DNA of 64,000 nt from Pseudomonas sp. PSB18 (GTDB lineage Bacteria; Pseudomonadota; Gammaproteobacteria; Pseudomonadales; Pseudomonadaceae). Of this stretch, positions 1-12,972 are shown piece after piece (position 1 is the first letter of the stretch; each line of letters opens with the position of its first letter). Location: positions 62,001-126,000 of the forward strand of contig NZ_NOIN01000012.1 of assembly GCF_014596565.1 (NCBI RefSeq), read 5' to 3'. The position numbers and the translations under genes were made by a program. The notes below the pieces were generated by a model, which was given only the letters and a program-made list of their open reading frames with translations, was not told where the DNA came from and made no database searches.

Positions 1-57
1 GGAAATGAAAGCGCTGATCCTGGCGGCCGCCAGGCCCTGATATCACTGTCAGGCCCC

Positions 58-146
58 TGTGGGAGCAAGGCTTGCCCGCGATGAAGTGGATGCAGTCCTT
101 CTGATAGACGCGGCGCCTGTATCGCGAGCAAGCTTTGCTCCCACAG
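58..146. repeat. REPIN, GTGGGAGC family
   Basis: Two inverted REP units face each other: CTGTGGGAGCAAGGCTTGCC at the left and its diverged complement ending GCTCCCACAG at the right. It lies between the window start and the mltF stop. Bases 2-40 could be the last codons of a plus-strand gene ending in TGA at 38-40, but too little is present to name it. Confidence 0.85.
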
Positions 147-177
147 CAAGTCCCCACATTCGGCTGGTGTGGTGCCG

Positions 178-1638
178 TCAGAGCTGCGGGCTTTCCTGGT
201 TCGGCTTGCTCTTGTCGACGCCCGGCACATGCAGGTTGCCTTCGGCCACCTGGTTGCCTTCGAGCTGCGGCTGCGTGACCCAGGTCAGAATGTCGTAGTA
301 GCGCCGGATGTTGGCGACGAAGTGCACCGGCTCGCCGCCCCGGGCGTAGCCGTAGTGGGTCTTGCTATACCACTGTTTCTGGGACAGGCGCGGCAGGATC
401 TTCTTCACGTCCAGCCACTTGTTCGGATTCAGCCCTTCCTTGGCCGCCAGTTTGCGGGCGTCGTCCAGATGACCGCTGCCGACGTTATAGGCGGCGAGGG
501 CGAACCAGGTGCGATCCGGCTCCTGGATGCTCTCGTCCAATTGATCCTTCATGTAGGCCAGGTACTTGGCGCCGCCCATGATGCTTTGCTTCGGGTCCAG
601 GCGGTTGGACACGCCCATGGCCTGGGCGGTGTTCTGGGTCAGCATCATCAGGCCGCGCACACCGGTCTTGGACGTGACCGCCGGTTGCCACAGCGATTCC
701 TGGTAGCCGATGGCGGCCAACAGGCGCCAATCGATTTTTTCCTGCTTGGCGTAGGCCTTGAAGTGCTGCTCGTACTTGGGCAACCGTTGCTGCAAATGCT
801 GGGCAAAGGTGGTGGCGCCCATGTAGCCGAGGACATCGACGTGTCCGTAATAGCGGTCTTTCAGGCGTTGCAGGGTGCCGTTCTTCTGCACTTTGTCGAG
901 GTAGGCGTTGATTTCGTTGAGCAGGCTGTTGTCTTCCCCAGGCGCCACCGCCCAGCTCTGGCTGCGGGCATCGCCCAGGTCGAAGGCCACGCGGACGTTG
1001 GGGAAGTACACCTGGTTCATCGCCACTTCGTTGGAGTCCACCAGGGTCAGGTCGATCTGGCCCTCATCGACCATGCGCAGCAGGTCGACCACTTCAACGG
1101 CGTCGGATTCTTCGTATTCGATGCCCGGATACTGCTGTTTCAGTTGCGCCAGTTGCTCGGCGTGGGTGCTGCCCTTGAGCACCATGATCTTCTTGCCGGC
1201 CAGGGCTGCCGCGTCGGTGGGCCGTGACTGGCCGTTGCGGTAGATGACCTGGGGCGTGACTTCCAGGTAGGAATGGGAGAACCGTACCTGTTTCTTGCGC
1301 GCCTCGCTGCTGACCAGGCCTGCGGCGGCCAGTACCGGGCCGTTGGGTTTGCCGATCTGGCTGAACAGGTCGTCGAGGTTGTCGGCGGTCTCGATTTTCA
1401 GTTCCACACCCAAATCGTCGGCGAAACGCTTCACCAGCTCGTATTCGAAGCCGGTTTCACCGTTGCGATCCTCAAAGTAGGTGGCAGGGCTGTTTCGGGT
1501 AACCACCCGCAGCACGCCATCCTCCTTTACGCGCTCCAGTGTGTTGGGTTTCTCAACACAACCACTGAGCACCAGGAAGAGTCCGGTTGCGATCAGCCAT
1601 CTGGCGTACCGCGGACGCAAAGCCGTTGGGGAAAACAT
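178..1638 (-). CDS. mltF: Membrane-bound lytic murein transglycosylase F
   Basis: 486 residues. The protein cleaves the MurNAc-GlcNAc bond of peptidoglycan, releasing 1,6-anhydromuropeptides at the inner face of the outer membrane. The N-terminus has a hydrophobic signal ending in a lipobox-like LSGC (Cys27). A family-3 periplasmic-binding-protein-like domain follows (about residues 40-265, starting LRVVTRNSPATYF). A C-terminal SLT domain comes next, with the catalytic Glu in the YQES motif followed by GVRGLMMLTQNTA. This two-domain order is diagnostic of MltF and the length is normal. It is divergent from purL across about 290 bp. Confidence 0.96.
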   Translation of the reverse strand: MFSPTALRPRYARWLIATGLFLVLSGCVEKPNTLERVKEDGVLRVVTRNSPATYFEDRNGETGFEYELVKRFADDLGVELKIETADNLDDLFSQIGKPNGPVLAAAGLVSSEARKKQVRFSHSYLEVTPQVIYRNGQSRPTDAAALAGKKIMVLKGSTHAEQLAQLKQQYPGIEYEESDAVEVVDLLRMVDEGQIDLTLVDSNEVAMNQVYFPNVRVAFDLGDARSQSWAVAPGEDNSLLNEINAYLDKVQKNGTLQRLKDRYYGHVDVLGYMGATTFAQHLQQRLPKYEQHFKAYAKQEKIDWRLLAAIGYQESLWQPAVTSKTGVRGLMMLTQNTAQAMGVSNRLDPKQSIMGGAKYLAYMKDQLDESIQEPDRTWFALAAYNVGSGHLDDARKLAAKEGLNPNKWLDVKKILPRLSQKQWYSKTHYGYARGGEPVHFVANIRRYYDILTWVTQPQLEGNQVAEGNLHVPGVDKSKPNQESPQL

Positions 1639-1926
1639 CTGCGCAGTATACGCAAACGGCCCTTACCGCCATATCTCGACAGCGAAAGGCCAGTCTGCTA
1701 GCGGTTGCAAAACATGTCTGCAACACAAGCCGGCCGGCGTGTGGCGGGTTTTATGCCGATTAAAAATATTGGTGCTGGCACATTGGAACGGACGTTCGAC
1801 AAGGGGTTTGGCGTAAAGACCGACATTCGGCCAGCATCGCAGATGCCGTTTCGGGTGCCGTTGCCGACGGTTTAGGCTAGAATGCACGGCCTCAAAGCAC
1901 ACCCCCTTCCCGAGGCTGTCCCGAAG

Positions 1927-5823
<3,897 letters not shown>

Positions 5824-5827
5824 AGGC

Positions 5828-6139
5828 GTGTACAAGCTCTGCTTCTTTGTCCCGGCCAGCCATGTGGAAGAGGTCAAAAGCGCCGTATTCGCTGCCGGTG
5901 GCGGAAGGATCGGCGACTATGACCACTGCGCCTGGCAAGTGCTGGGCCTGGGCCAGTTTCGTCCCTTGGATGGCAGCCAGCCGTTCATGGGCGAAGTGGG
6001 GCAGGTCGAGCAGGTCGAGGAGTGGAAGGTGGAGCTTGTGGTGGCCGATGAGTTGATTCGTGGGGTGGTGGAGGCCTTGAAACAGAGCCATCCCTACGAG
6101 ACACCGGCGTATGAGGTGTGGCGGTTGGAGGATCTCTGA
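5828..6139 (+). CDS. Small NIF3-like (YqfO-type) protein
   Basis: 103 residues from a GTG start 4 bp after the purL stop, so probably co-transcribed. The sequence (KLCFFVPASHVEEVKSAVF, GDYDHCAWQ, then HPYETPAYEVWRLED) matches the stand-alone domain that is inserted in NIF3/DUF34 proteins and is related to the CutA/PII-like fold. The HPYETPAYEVW ending is characteristic. The biochemical role is not established. NIF3 proteins bind metals, but this short form lacks the metal-binding core. An intrinsic terminator follows. Confidence 0.85.
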   Translation: MYKLCFFVPASHVEEVKSAVFAAGGGRIGDYDHCAWQVLGLGQFRPLDGSQPFMGEVGQVEQVEEWKVELVVADELIRGVVEALKQSHPYETPAYEVWRLEDL

Positions 6140-6159
6140 TCCTGCCCGTTGAAATGAGA

Positions 6160-6188
6160 AACCCGCTGATTGATTCAGCGGGTTTTTT
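6160..6188 (+). terminator. Rho-independent terminator of purL-NIF3 unit
   Basis: A 10-bp perfect stem (AACCCGCTGA at 6160-6169 with TCAGCGGGTT at 6175-6184) has a 5-base loop and is followed by a T run. It lies 20 bp after the NIF3-like stop codon. Confidence 0.9.
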
Positions 6189-6225
6189 ATTGGGCGAACA
6201 AATTGTTGCAGTCAGTGCTGGCCCC

Positions 6226-6318
6226 ATCGCGAGCAGGCTCGCTCCCACAGGGTAGGGTGCAGGTCACGACTTCTATGAGCACCGCAAATCCCTTGTGGGA
6301 GCGAGCCTGCTCGCGATG
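6226..6318. repeat. REPIN, GTGGGAGC family
   Basis: Two inverted REP units (CGCGAGCAGGCTCGCTCCCA at the left, TGTGGGAGCGAGCCTGCTCG at the right) lie between the purL-NIF3 terminator and the end of the convergent ADP-ribosyltransferase-like gene. Confidence 0.88.
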
Positions 6319-6367
6319 ACGCCCGACCAGACAATGACGTCCCGACCTGCGGCGACGCCCGGCCCAT

Positions 6368-7450
6368 CTACTGATGCCGATACTCCAGTCGGCAAACTTC
6401 CTTCTCGATACCAATGCACTCGACCGGCTCACCTATCCCTTTCTCGAACCGCCGCGCATTCATCAACAGCCCGCCCTTGATACCCCCGATGAACGCGAAG
6501 GCGCCTTCACGGTTGCCGGTGTAGCGCCCGGACAGATCCACTGCCACGCTGTTGGGCCTGACTTCATACACCCAGCCCCCGTTTTCCGCTTCCGTGACGG
6601 CCCAGATCTTGGCGTCGCTATAGTCGCGGAACGCCATGACGAGTGATCGCGCAAGAGAGGACTCCGGGTGGGACGCCAGGCGCAAATCAGGTGGCAAGGA
6701 ATTCCAGCTTCGCAAGCCTTGGGCCAGCGCATCTGCACCCTGTACCGGATTGATCTTCACAGAACCCACCGCCCACAGAGGCTGCTTGTTCGTGACCCAG
6801 GCCAGCCCTTCGACAGGCACGAGCTTGCTCCAATCTATGGGGGTCGCGGCAATCTCCTGCATCGTCTCGTGGCCAGTGGGTTCATGGTAATCCGGGTTCG
6901 CGACGCAGTCGTGCGGGTCGGTTTTCTTGCAGGCCTGCTTGATAAAGCTCCCCTTGACCCCGCCTGGATAGCTGATCTCTTCCTCGGCGGGAATGGGCCC
7001 GCCCGATTTCACCTGGTCGATGCCGTGGGGTGCCTTGAACTCGAACACCCACTCCTTGGCGAATTTCTGGGCGATCTCTTGGCTGCGGGTCGTACTGCTG
7101 TAGACCGACCGCGGAGCGCCAGCCCCATGAGCGAACCAGTCGTACATCCATGTATTCACGGGGAAGGCGACGGATTTAGGCAGGAGCCCTTGCTGGAACG
7201 CTTCCAGCCCTTGGCTGGTGGTGTCGCCCCGATAGAGTGTGTCCATGTCGGTCCGCCAGCGCAGGGAGGGGGTGGTCGCACGGATGTCTACGCTGGCGTC
7301 TGCCGTGACCTGAAGCCAGGCCTGGTACCAGGGATCCTCGTTCCGCGCGGAATCCTGGGCAGTTGCCCACGCATAAGGGCCGGGCTGCCAGGCGCTTGTA
7401 AGTACCACCGCGACAGTCGCCGCCCGTATGAAAGTGCTTTTCCTAGTCAT
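6368..7450 (-). CDS. Secreted ADP-ribosyltransferase-like protein
   Basis: 360 residues from the ATG at 7450, preceded by GAGG. Upstream in-frame codons lack a signal peptide and were rejected. A Sec-type signal spans roughly residues 1-30. The next 140 residues carry the cholera/LT-type ADP-ribosyltransferase landmarks in order: an Arg in LYRGD (R74), an STT strand in VYSSTTRS (about 118-121), and an ExE turn in AEEEISYPGG (E156/E158). This predicts NAD-dependent modification of an unknown target. Four Cys (174, 182, 345, 353) could form disulfides in an exported protein. Residues about 262-335 resemble a second ART half in which the catalytic Glu is Ala317. The gene sits 215 bp downstream of nagE on the same strand, with no clear terminator between them. 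No immunity or translocation gene is adjacent. Confidence 0.75.
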   Translation of the reverse strand: MTRKSTFIRAATVAVVLTSAWQPGPYAWATAQDSARNEDPWYQAWLQVTADASVDIRATTPSLRWRTDMDTLYRGDTTSQGLEAFQQGLLPKSVAFPVNTWMYDWFAHGAGAPRSVYSSTTRSQEIAQKFAKEWVFEFKAPHGIDQVKSGGPIPAEEEISYPGGVKGSFIKQACKKTDPHDCVANPDYHEPTGHETMQEIAATPIDWSKLVPVEGLAWVTNKQPLWAVGSVKINPVQGADALAQGLRSWNSLPPDLRLASHPESSLARSLVMAFRDYSDAKIWAVTEAENGGWVYEVRPNSVAVDLSGRYTGNREGAFAFIGGIKGGLLMNARRFEKGIGEPVECIGIEKEVCRLEYRHQ

Positions 7451-7665
7451 GATTGAATGCCTCAGCTGGAACGAGGAGCCAGTCGAATCACATACGTCAT
7501 GACTGCCTATTCTTCGACGTGACGGGGTTGATGATCGATGGCGGTGGGAGGGCGCCGCTGGGCTGCGCCTCGGTCCACCGCGTGAATTCTGAGAATAGAT
7601 AACGACAGGTTGGTCAGTCGTCTTTTTGGATCCGATCTTGTAACAAGCTTCTCCGGCGGAGATCG

Positions 7666-9378
7666 CTAGAGGGATTGCGCGCAGGTTTTCCGGTTGTTCA
7701 GCATTGCCCTTAGCGCTTCGCTCATTGCAGTGGCCTGATTTCCCACCAATACATGCCAGATGCCGTCTTCCATCTGGCTGACACCCTGGCAACCCAAGGC
7801 TTTCAGATCCGCTTCGGATAACCGTCGGGCGTCATCGAGCTGCACCCGCAGCCGCGTCTGGGCGACGCATTCCAAGGCCAGCACATTGTCTTTGCCGCCC
7901 AGTGCGTTCAGCCATTGACCGACCTGCTCGGTGCCAAGCGAGGCCGGCTCGGCCTGCACCGGTTCACTCACCGGCTTGTCGATCGAGGCGGTCATAGGCA
8001 AGGCCAGGCGGATTTCATCGGCAATGCTATCGGCCATCGGCCCCACCACCACCTGTAGGCTGCCGCCGTTGCCGGGGCGCACCACGGCCATGGCGCCCAG
8101 AGCCTTGAGTTGCGCATCGGAGGCCTTGTTGCGATCGACCATGTCCAGTCGCAGGCGCGTGGTGCAGGCGCCGACGGTGATCAGGTTGTCGGCGCCGCCG
8201 AGTGCTGCGATATAGGCCCCGGCTCGCTCATTCTGGGTAAAGACCGGTTTGTCTGCGGTCGGGACGTCTTCACGACCGGGAGTCTTCAGGTCGAAGCGGC
8301 GGATGCAGAAGTCGAACACGGTGTAGTAGATCACCGCGTAGGCCAGGCCTACCGGCACCACCAGCCAGCCGTTGTTCGATTTGCCCCAGCCCAGGACCAT
8401 GTCGATGAAGCCGCCGGAGAAAGTAAAGCCCAGACGGATGTTCAGCCAGTCGGTAATCGCCATCGACAGCCCGGTGAGCAAGGCATGCAACAGGAACAGC
8501 AGCGGCGCGAGGAACATGAAGGCGAACTCCACCGGCTCGGTGACCCCGGTGAGAAACGACGTCAGCGCCATGGACAACAGGATTCCGCCCATGACTTTGC
8601 GCCGCTGGGGCAGGGCGTTGCGGTACATCGCCAGGCACGCGGCGGGCAGGCCGAAGAGCATCACCGGGAACATGCCGGTCATGAACTGGCCGCCGTTGGG
8701 GTCGCCGGCAAAATAGCGGGTCAGGTCGCCGGTCACCACCGCACCGGTGTGCGGGTCGGTGAAGCTGCCGAAGATGAACCAGGCCATGTTGTTGAGGATG
8801 TGGTGCAGGCCGGTGACGATCAGCAGCCGGTTGAACACCCCGAATACGAATGCCCCCACGCTGCCGCTCTCCATCAACAGCGCACCGAAGCTGTTGATGC
8901 CCTGCTGGATCGGCGGCCAGATCAGGCCGAACACCACTCCCAGGCCCACCGCGCTGAAGCCGGTGACGATCGGCACGAAGCGTCGGCCGCCAAAGAACGC
9001 CAGGTACTCCGGCAGCTTGATGTCCTTGAATCGGTTGTACAGTGCCCCCGCAAGCAGGCCACTGATGATCCCGGCGAGCATGCCCATGTTGATGCTGGCG
9101 TCGAGCACCTTCAGCGTGGCGATCATCACCAGATAACCGATGGCCCCGGCCAACCCCGCCGTACCGTTATTGTCCCGGGCGAAGCCCACGGCGATGCCGA
9201 TGGCGAAGATCATCGCCAGGTTGGCGAAAATCGCCTGCCCGGCATCATGGATGATGGCGATGTTCAGAAGATCGGTGTCGCCCAGGCGCAGCAACAGGCC
9301 GGCGATCGGCAGGATTGCGATGGGCAGCATCAGCGCCCGGCCGAGACGTTGCAGTCCTTCGATGAAATGCTGGTACAT
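7666..9378 (-). CDS. nagE: PTS GlcNAc transporter, EIIC with two EIIB-like domains
   Basis: 570 residues. It imports N-acetylglucosamine and phosphorylates it to GlcNAc-6-P at the inner membrane. The EIIC domain fills residues 1 to about 360 (multiple hydrophobic helices and TGVTEPVEFAFMF). A canonical EIIB domain follows with phospho-Cys405 in GACTTRLRL. A second EIIB-like domain at about 487-560 has ECVAQTRLRV, where the residue aligned with Cys405 is Ala506 and a Cys lies two positions earlier. There is no fused EIIA. That function is supplied by the upstream gene (nagF). It is the last gene of the nag operon, 30 bp after nagF. Confidence 0.93.
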   Translation of the reverse strand: MYQHFIEGLQRLGRALMLPIAILPIAGLLLRLGDTDLLNIAIIHDAGQAIFANLAMIFAIGIAVGFARDNNGTAGLAGAIGYLVMIATLKVLDASINMGMLAGIISGLLAGALYNRFKDIKLPEYLAFFGGRRFVPIVTGFSAVGLGVVFGLIWPPIQQGINSFGALLMESGSVGAFVFGVFNRLLIVTGLHHILNNMAWFIFGSFTDPHTGAVVTGDLTRYFAGDPNGGQFMTGMFPVMLFGLPAACLAMYRNALPQRRKVMGGILLSMALTSFLTGVTEPVEFAFMFLAPLLFLLHALLTGLSMAITDWLNIRLGFTFSGGFIDMVLGWGKSNNGWLVVPVGLAYAVIYYTVFDFCIRRFDLKTPGREDVPTADKPVFTQNERAGAYIAALGGADNLITVGACTTRLRLDMVDRNKASDAQLKALGAMAVVRPGNGGSLQVVVGPMADSIADEIRLALPMTASIDKPVSEPVQAEPASLGTEQVGQWLNALGGKDNVLALECVAQTRLRVQLDDARRLSEADLKALGCQGVSQMEDGIWHVLVGNQATAMSEALRAMLNNRKTCAQSL

Positions 9379-9408
9379 GGCGGTTCTCCTTGTTGTTCTT
9401 CGACGTAC

Positions 9409-11922
9409 TCAGCCCAGGGGCCAGTGTTGATGACAGGCCTGGCGCACGGCAGCGGCACTGCCCAGGCCCAGCAATTCGGCGCTGAGGCAGGCGCACTTGA
9501 CGGCATCGAGGTCGCGCACCCGCGCCTTGATCTCGCCGATCTGCGCCGGGCTCACCGACAGTTCGCGCACGCCCAGCCCCACCAGCACCGGCGTCGCCAA
9601 CGGATCGGAGGCCAGGGCGCCGCACACGCCGATCCAGCGCCCATGCCGGGCCGCGCCGGCGCAGGCCTGGGCGATCAGCCGCAGCAATGCCGGGTGCAGG
9701 GCATCGACCCGGGCGGCGAGGCCGGCGTGGTCGCGGTCCATGGCAAGGGTGTACTGCGAGAGGTCGTTGGTGCCGATGGACAGGAAGTCCGCATGCTCGG
9801 CCAGTTGTTCGGCCAGCAAGGCGGCGGCCGGCACTTCGATCATCACCCCCAGTTGCGGCCGTTCGCTCAAGCCCAACTCGCTGGCCAATGCATCCAGGCG
9901 CTGGCGGATGTGCAGCAGTTCGCCGACTTCGGTGACCATCGGCAACAGGATCCGGCAACGGTCCAGCGGACGGGTTTGCAACAACGCGCGCAGTTGCTGG
10001 TCGAGCAATTCCGGGCGCACCTGAGCCAGGCGAATACCCCGCAGGCCCAGCACCGGGTTGGCTTCGCTCGGCAGTGGCAGGTAGTCCAGTTGTTTATCGC
10101 CGCCGACATCGATGGTGCGGATGATCACCGGCTTGTCGCCCATGGCGTCGAGCACGGCTTGGTAGCTTTGGCGCTGTTCTGCTTCGTCCGGGGCGGTGTG
10201 GCGGTCAACGAAAAGGAATTCGGTGCGCAACAGTCCCACACCGTCGGCGCCGTTAGCCAAGGCCTCGGCCGCATCGGCGCTGGAGGCGACGTTGGCCGCC
10301 ACTTCGACCGTCACGCCATCAACGGTGCGGGCCGGGGTGTGGGCCAGGGCTTGTTGTTGAGCGCGGCGGGCGGCTCGCTGGGCGTGCGCCTGTTGCACCT
10401 GGGTCATGCGCTCGGCGGTGGGGTGTAGTTCGAGACGGCCTTCGTCGGCGTCCAGTACCACCGACTGGCCTTGTTCCTGTTCCAACAGTGCAGCGCCCAG
10501 CGCTACCAGGCACGGGATACCTTTGCCTCGGGCCAGGATGGCCACGTGAGAGGTGGCGCCGCCCTCGACCATGCACACACCGGCCACGCCTTGGGCGCTG
10601 AGTTGCAGCAGGTCCGACGGGGTCAGTTCCTGGGCCGCGACAATCGCGCCCGCCGGCACGTCGAATTGCCAGGTTTCCCCCAGCAATGCCCGCAGGACCC
10701 GCTGGCGCAGGTCACGCAGGTCGTTGGCGCGCTCGGCCAGCAGCGTGCTGCCCAATTGCTCCAGTACCCGGCATTGCGCTTCGATGGATTGGCTCCAGGC
10801 GTGGGTCGCGGCGCTGCCCTGTTCGATGCAGAGGTGAGCGGCGTCCAGCAAGACAGGGTCTTCCAACAGCGCCAGATGGGCGCTGAAAATCGCTTCTTCG
10901 TCGCTGTTGCGCCGGGCCTTGGCGTGGTTCAGGGTGAGATGGATGTCACAGGTGACGTGCGCCAAGGCACGGCTCAGGTGCTGGCGCTGTTCCTCGACGT
11001 CGTGACCGCCCGCATCTTCGGGCAACTGAATGCCATTCAACCGAACCAGCGGCCCGGCCACCAGGCCGGGGGCGGCACATACGCCGTGCAGCACGCCGTC
11101 TTCGGCGGGACGAGGCTGTGCTTTGAATGCAGGCGCAGCGGCGTGGGTCTCTTCGGCCAGGGCGGTGGACAGGGTTGTCAGCAATGCTTGCAGCGCCGCT
11201 TCGGCATCGTTGCCACGGCAACTGACCTGCACTTCTGCCTGCTCGGTGATTGCCAGGCCCATCATCCCCATCAGGCTGTCGCAGGAGGCCGACTTGCCGC
11301 CGAAATGCAGCTGCGAGCGACTCTTGAAACCCTGGGCGGTCTGGCGCACCAGCGCCGCCGGTCGCGCATGCAGGCCACCGCGATGGGCGATGCGGATCTG
11401 GCCGAAGACCTCGATGCCGGCCTCTTGATTCTCGTCCGATGACGAGCCAGTAGCCGTGGCGACGATATGCAGCAGCGGCTCGCCGACTTTCACCCCCTTG
11501 AGCGTGACGGGGCGCGCCTGGAAGTGCTCGCCATTGGTGATGACCAACAGGCTGACCAGGCTCTTGCAGCGCCGCGCCACTTTGTCCACGTCATAACGCA
11601 GCAGGGGCTGGCCGTTACTGACCCGCGCGCCTTCCTTGACCAGCATGGAAAACCCCTCGCCGCGCAGCTCGACGGTGTCCAGCCCCAGGTGCAACAGCAG
11701 TTCGGCGCCGTTGTCGGCCCGCAGGGTCACGGCATGGCTGGTGCGGGCGACATGGATCACCTCGCCGTCGCAGGGCGCGTAGAGGGTGTCGTTCAGCGGA
11801 TCAATGGCGATCCCGTCACCCATGGCGCCGCTGGCGAACACCGCGTCCGGGACATTGGCGAGGGTGAGCACCGGGCCGCTGAGCGGGGCGCTGAGGGTCA
11901 ACTCTTTATTATTGTTGGGCAT
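9409..11922 (-). CDS. nagF: PTS multiphosphoryl protein EIIA-HPr-EI
   Basis: 837 residues. It carries phosphate from phosphoenolpyruvate to the GlcNAc transporter. Domains in order are: Crr-type EIIA at about 1-150 with His78 in LLLHLGLDTV; HPr at about 170-255 with His185 in GGLHARPA; and Enzyme I at about 280-837 with the phospho-His in GGATSHVAI, IRTIDVGGDKQLDYL, GTNDLSQYTLAMDRD and the active-site Cys in GVCGALASD. Fusion of all soluble PTS proteins makes the system self-contained, as known for Pseudomonas GlcNAc and fructose PTS. It sits between the nagB-type deaminase and nagE. Confidence 0.95.
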   Translation of the reverse strand: MPNNNKELTLSAPLSGPVLTLANVPDAVFASGAMGDGIAIDPLNDTLYAPCDGEVIHVARTSHAVTLRADNGAELLLHLGLDTVELRGEGFSMLVKEGARVSNGQPLLRYDVDKVARRCKSLVSLLVITNGEHFQARPVTLKGVKVGEPLLHIVATATGSSSDENQEAGIEVFGQIRIAHRGGLHARPAALVRQTAQGFKSRSQLHFGGKSASCDSLMGMMGLAITEQAEVQVSCRGNDAEAALQALLTTLSTALAEETHAAAPAFKAQPRPAEDGVLHGVCAAPGLVAGPLVRLNGIQLPEDAGGHDVEEQRQHLSRALAHVTCDIHLTLNHAKARRNSDEEAIFSAHLALLEDPVLLDAAHLCIEQGSAATHAWSQSIEAQCRVLEQLGSTLLAERANDLRDLRQRVLRALLGETWQFDVPAGAIVAAQELTPSDLLQLSAQGVAGVCMVEGGATSHVAILARGKGIPCLVALGAALLEQEQGQSVVLDADEGRLELHPTAERMTQVQQAHAQRAARRAQQQALAHTPARTVDGVTVEVAANVASSADAAEALANGADGVGLLRTEFLFVDRHTAPDEAEQRQSYQAVLDAMGDKPVIIRTIDVGGDKQLDYLPLPSEANPVLGLRGIRLAQVRPELLDQQLRALLQTRPLDRCRILLPMVTEVGELLHIRQRLDALASELGLSERPQLGVMIEVPAAALLAEQLAEHADFLSIGTNDLSQYTLAMDRDHAGLAARVDALHPALLRLIAQACAGAARHGRWIGVCGALASDPLATPVLVGLGVRELSVSPAQIGEIKARVRDLDAVKCACLSAELLGLGSAAAVRQACHQHWPLG

Positions 11923-11949
11923 GGCGCGCTCTCATCAGGCTGTCATTAA

Positions 11950-12972
11950 TCAGTGCGTACGGGTGACTTTGCTCAGGTGCCGCGGTTGGTCGGGGTTCAG
12001 GCCTCGGGCCACGGAGAGGTGGGCGGCCATCCCGTAAAAGCTCTGGATCGCCAGGATCGGGTCCAGGGCCGGGTGTTCGGCGCGGGTCAGGGTCAGGTCG
12101 CGTTCGGCGATGTCATCGGGCGCCGCCAGCAAGACCCGGGCGCCACGCTGGCGCATGTCGGCGGCCAGGCTCAACACGCCGGCCTGCTCGGCGCCGCGAG
12201 GAGCGAACACCAGCAGCGGGTAGTTTTCATCGATCAGCGCCATCGGCCCGTGACGTACCTCGGCGCTGCTGAAGGCTTCGGCCTGGATCGCCGAGGTTTC
12301 CTTGAACTTGAGCGCCGCTTCCTGGGCGATGGCGAACCCGGCGCCACGGCCGATCACCATCAACCGCTGACAGGAGCGCAGGGCCTCGACGGCGGCACTC
12401 CAATCCTGACGGACGGCTTCGCGCAAACCTTCGGGCAGGGCGCTGCCGGCCTCCAGTAGTTCGACGTCGTCCTTCCACTGGGCCACCAGCCGTGCGCTGG
12501 CGCTGAGGGTGGCGATAAAACTCTTGGTGGCAGCGACGCTGCTTTCGACGCCGGCGCACAGCGGCACGCTGAACTCACATGCTGCCTCCAGGGGCGAATC
12601 GAGCGCATTGACCAGGGCCACGCTCAAGGCGCCGCGCTTGCGTAGCAGGCGCAGGCTGTTCACCAGGTCCGGGCTCTGTCCCGACTGGGAAAAACCGAAC
12701 GCCACCTGACCGCTGACCTTGAGCGGTGCCTGCTGCATGGTCACCACCGACATCGGCAGCGACGCCACCGGCAAGCCCAGTTGCTGCATGGTCAGGTAGG
12801 CGAAGTAGCTGGCGGCATGGTCGGAGCTGCCTCGGGCGATGGTCATCGCCACTTGCGGCGGCTGACGGCGCAGGCGTCCGGCGATTTCCTGCAGGGCCGG
12901 GTCCAGTTGTTGCAACTGGCGTTCGACGGCTTCACAGGCGGCGAGGGCCTCTTCAAGCATTTTGGAAGTCAA
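11950..12972 (-). CDS. nagB: SIS-domain glucosamine-6-phosphate deaminase (NagB-II type)
   Basis: 340 residues. It is predicted to convert glucosamine-6-P to fructose-6-P and ammonia. The sequence is the isomerase half of GlmS, with two SIS domains (ARGSSDHAASYFAYL near residue 46, FGFSQSGQSPDLVNSLR near residue 93, and the KFKETSAIQAEAFSSAEVRHG region) and without the glutaminase half. This is the non-orthologous NagB-II type, not the E. coli NagB fold. It overlaps the nagA end by 20 bp, so the two are translationally coupled. Confidence 0.9.
   Translation of the reverse strand: MTSKMLEEALAACEAVERQLQQLDPALQEIAGRLRRQPPQVAMTIARGSSDHAASYFAYLTMQQLGLPVASLPMSVVTMQQAPLKVSGQVAFGFSQSGQSPDLVNSLRLLRKRGALSVALVNALDSPLEAACEFSVPLCAGVESSVAATKSFIATLSASARLVAQWKDDVELLEAGSALPEGLREAVRQDWSAAVEALRSCQRLMVIGRGAGFAIAQEAALKFKETSAIQAEAFSSAEVRHGPMALIDENYPLLVFAPRGAEQAGVLSLAADMRQRGARVLLAAPDDIAERDLTLTRAEHPALDPILAIQSFYGMAAHLSVARGLNPDQPRHLSKVTRTH

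Noticed and set aside
2..40. Possible last 12 codons of a plus-strand gene at the window start
   Set aside because: Too short to identify, and another frame is also open there.
1882..1926. Earlier ATG extending purL by 15 residues
   Set aside because: The added residues are not part of the conserved PurL start, which is at 1927.
8110..10428. 772-codon plus-strand frame across nagE and nagF
   Set aside because: It spans two genes in antisense and has shadow-type composition (runs of His, Gln, Gly, Ala).
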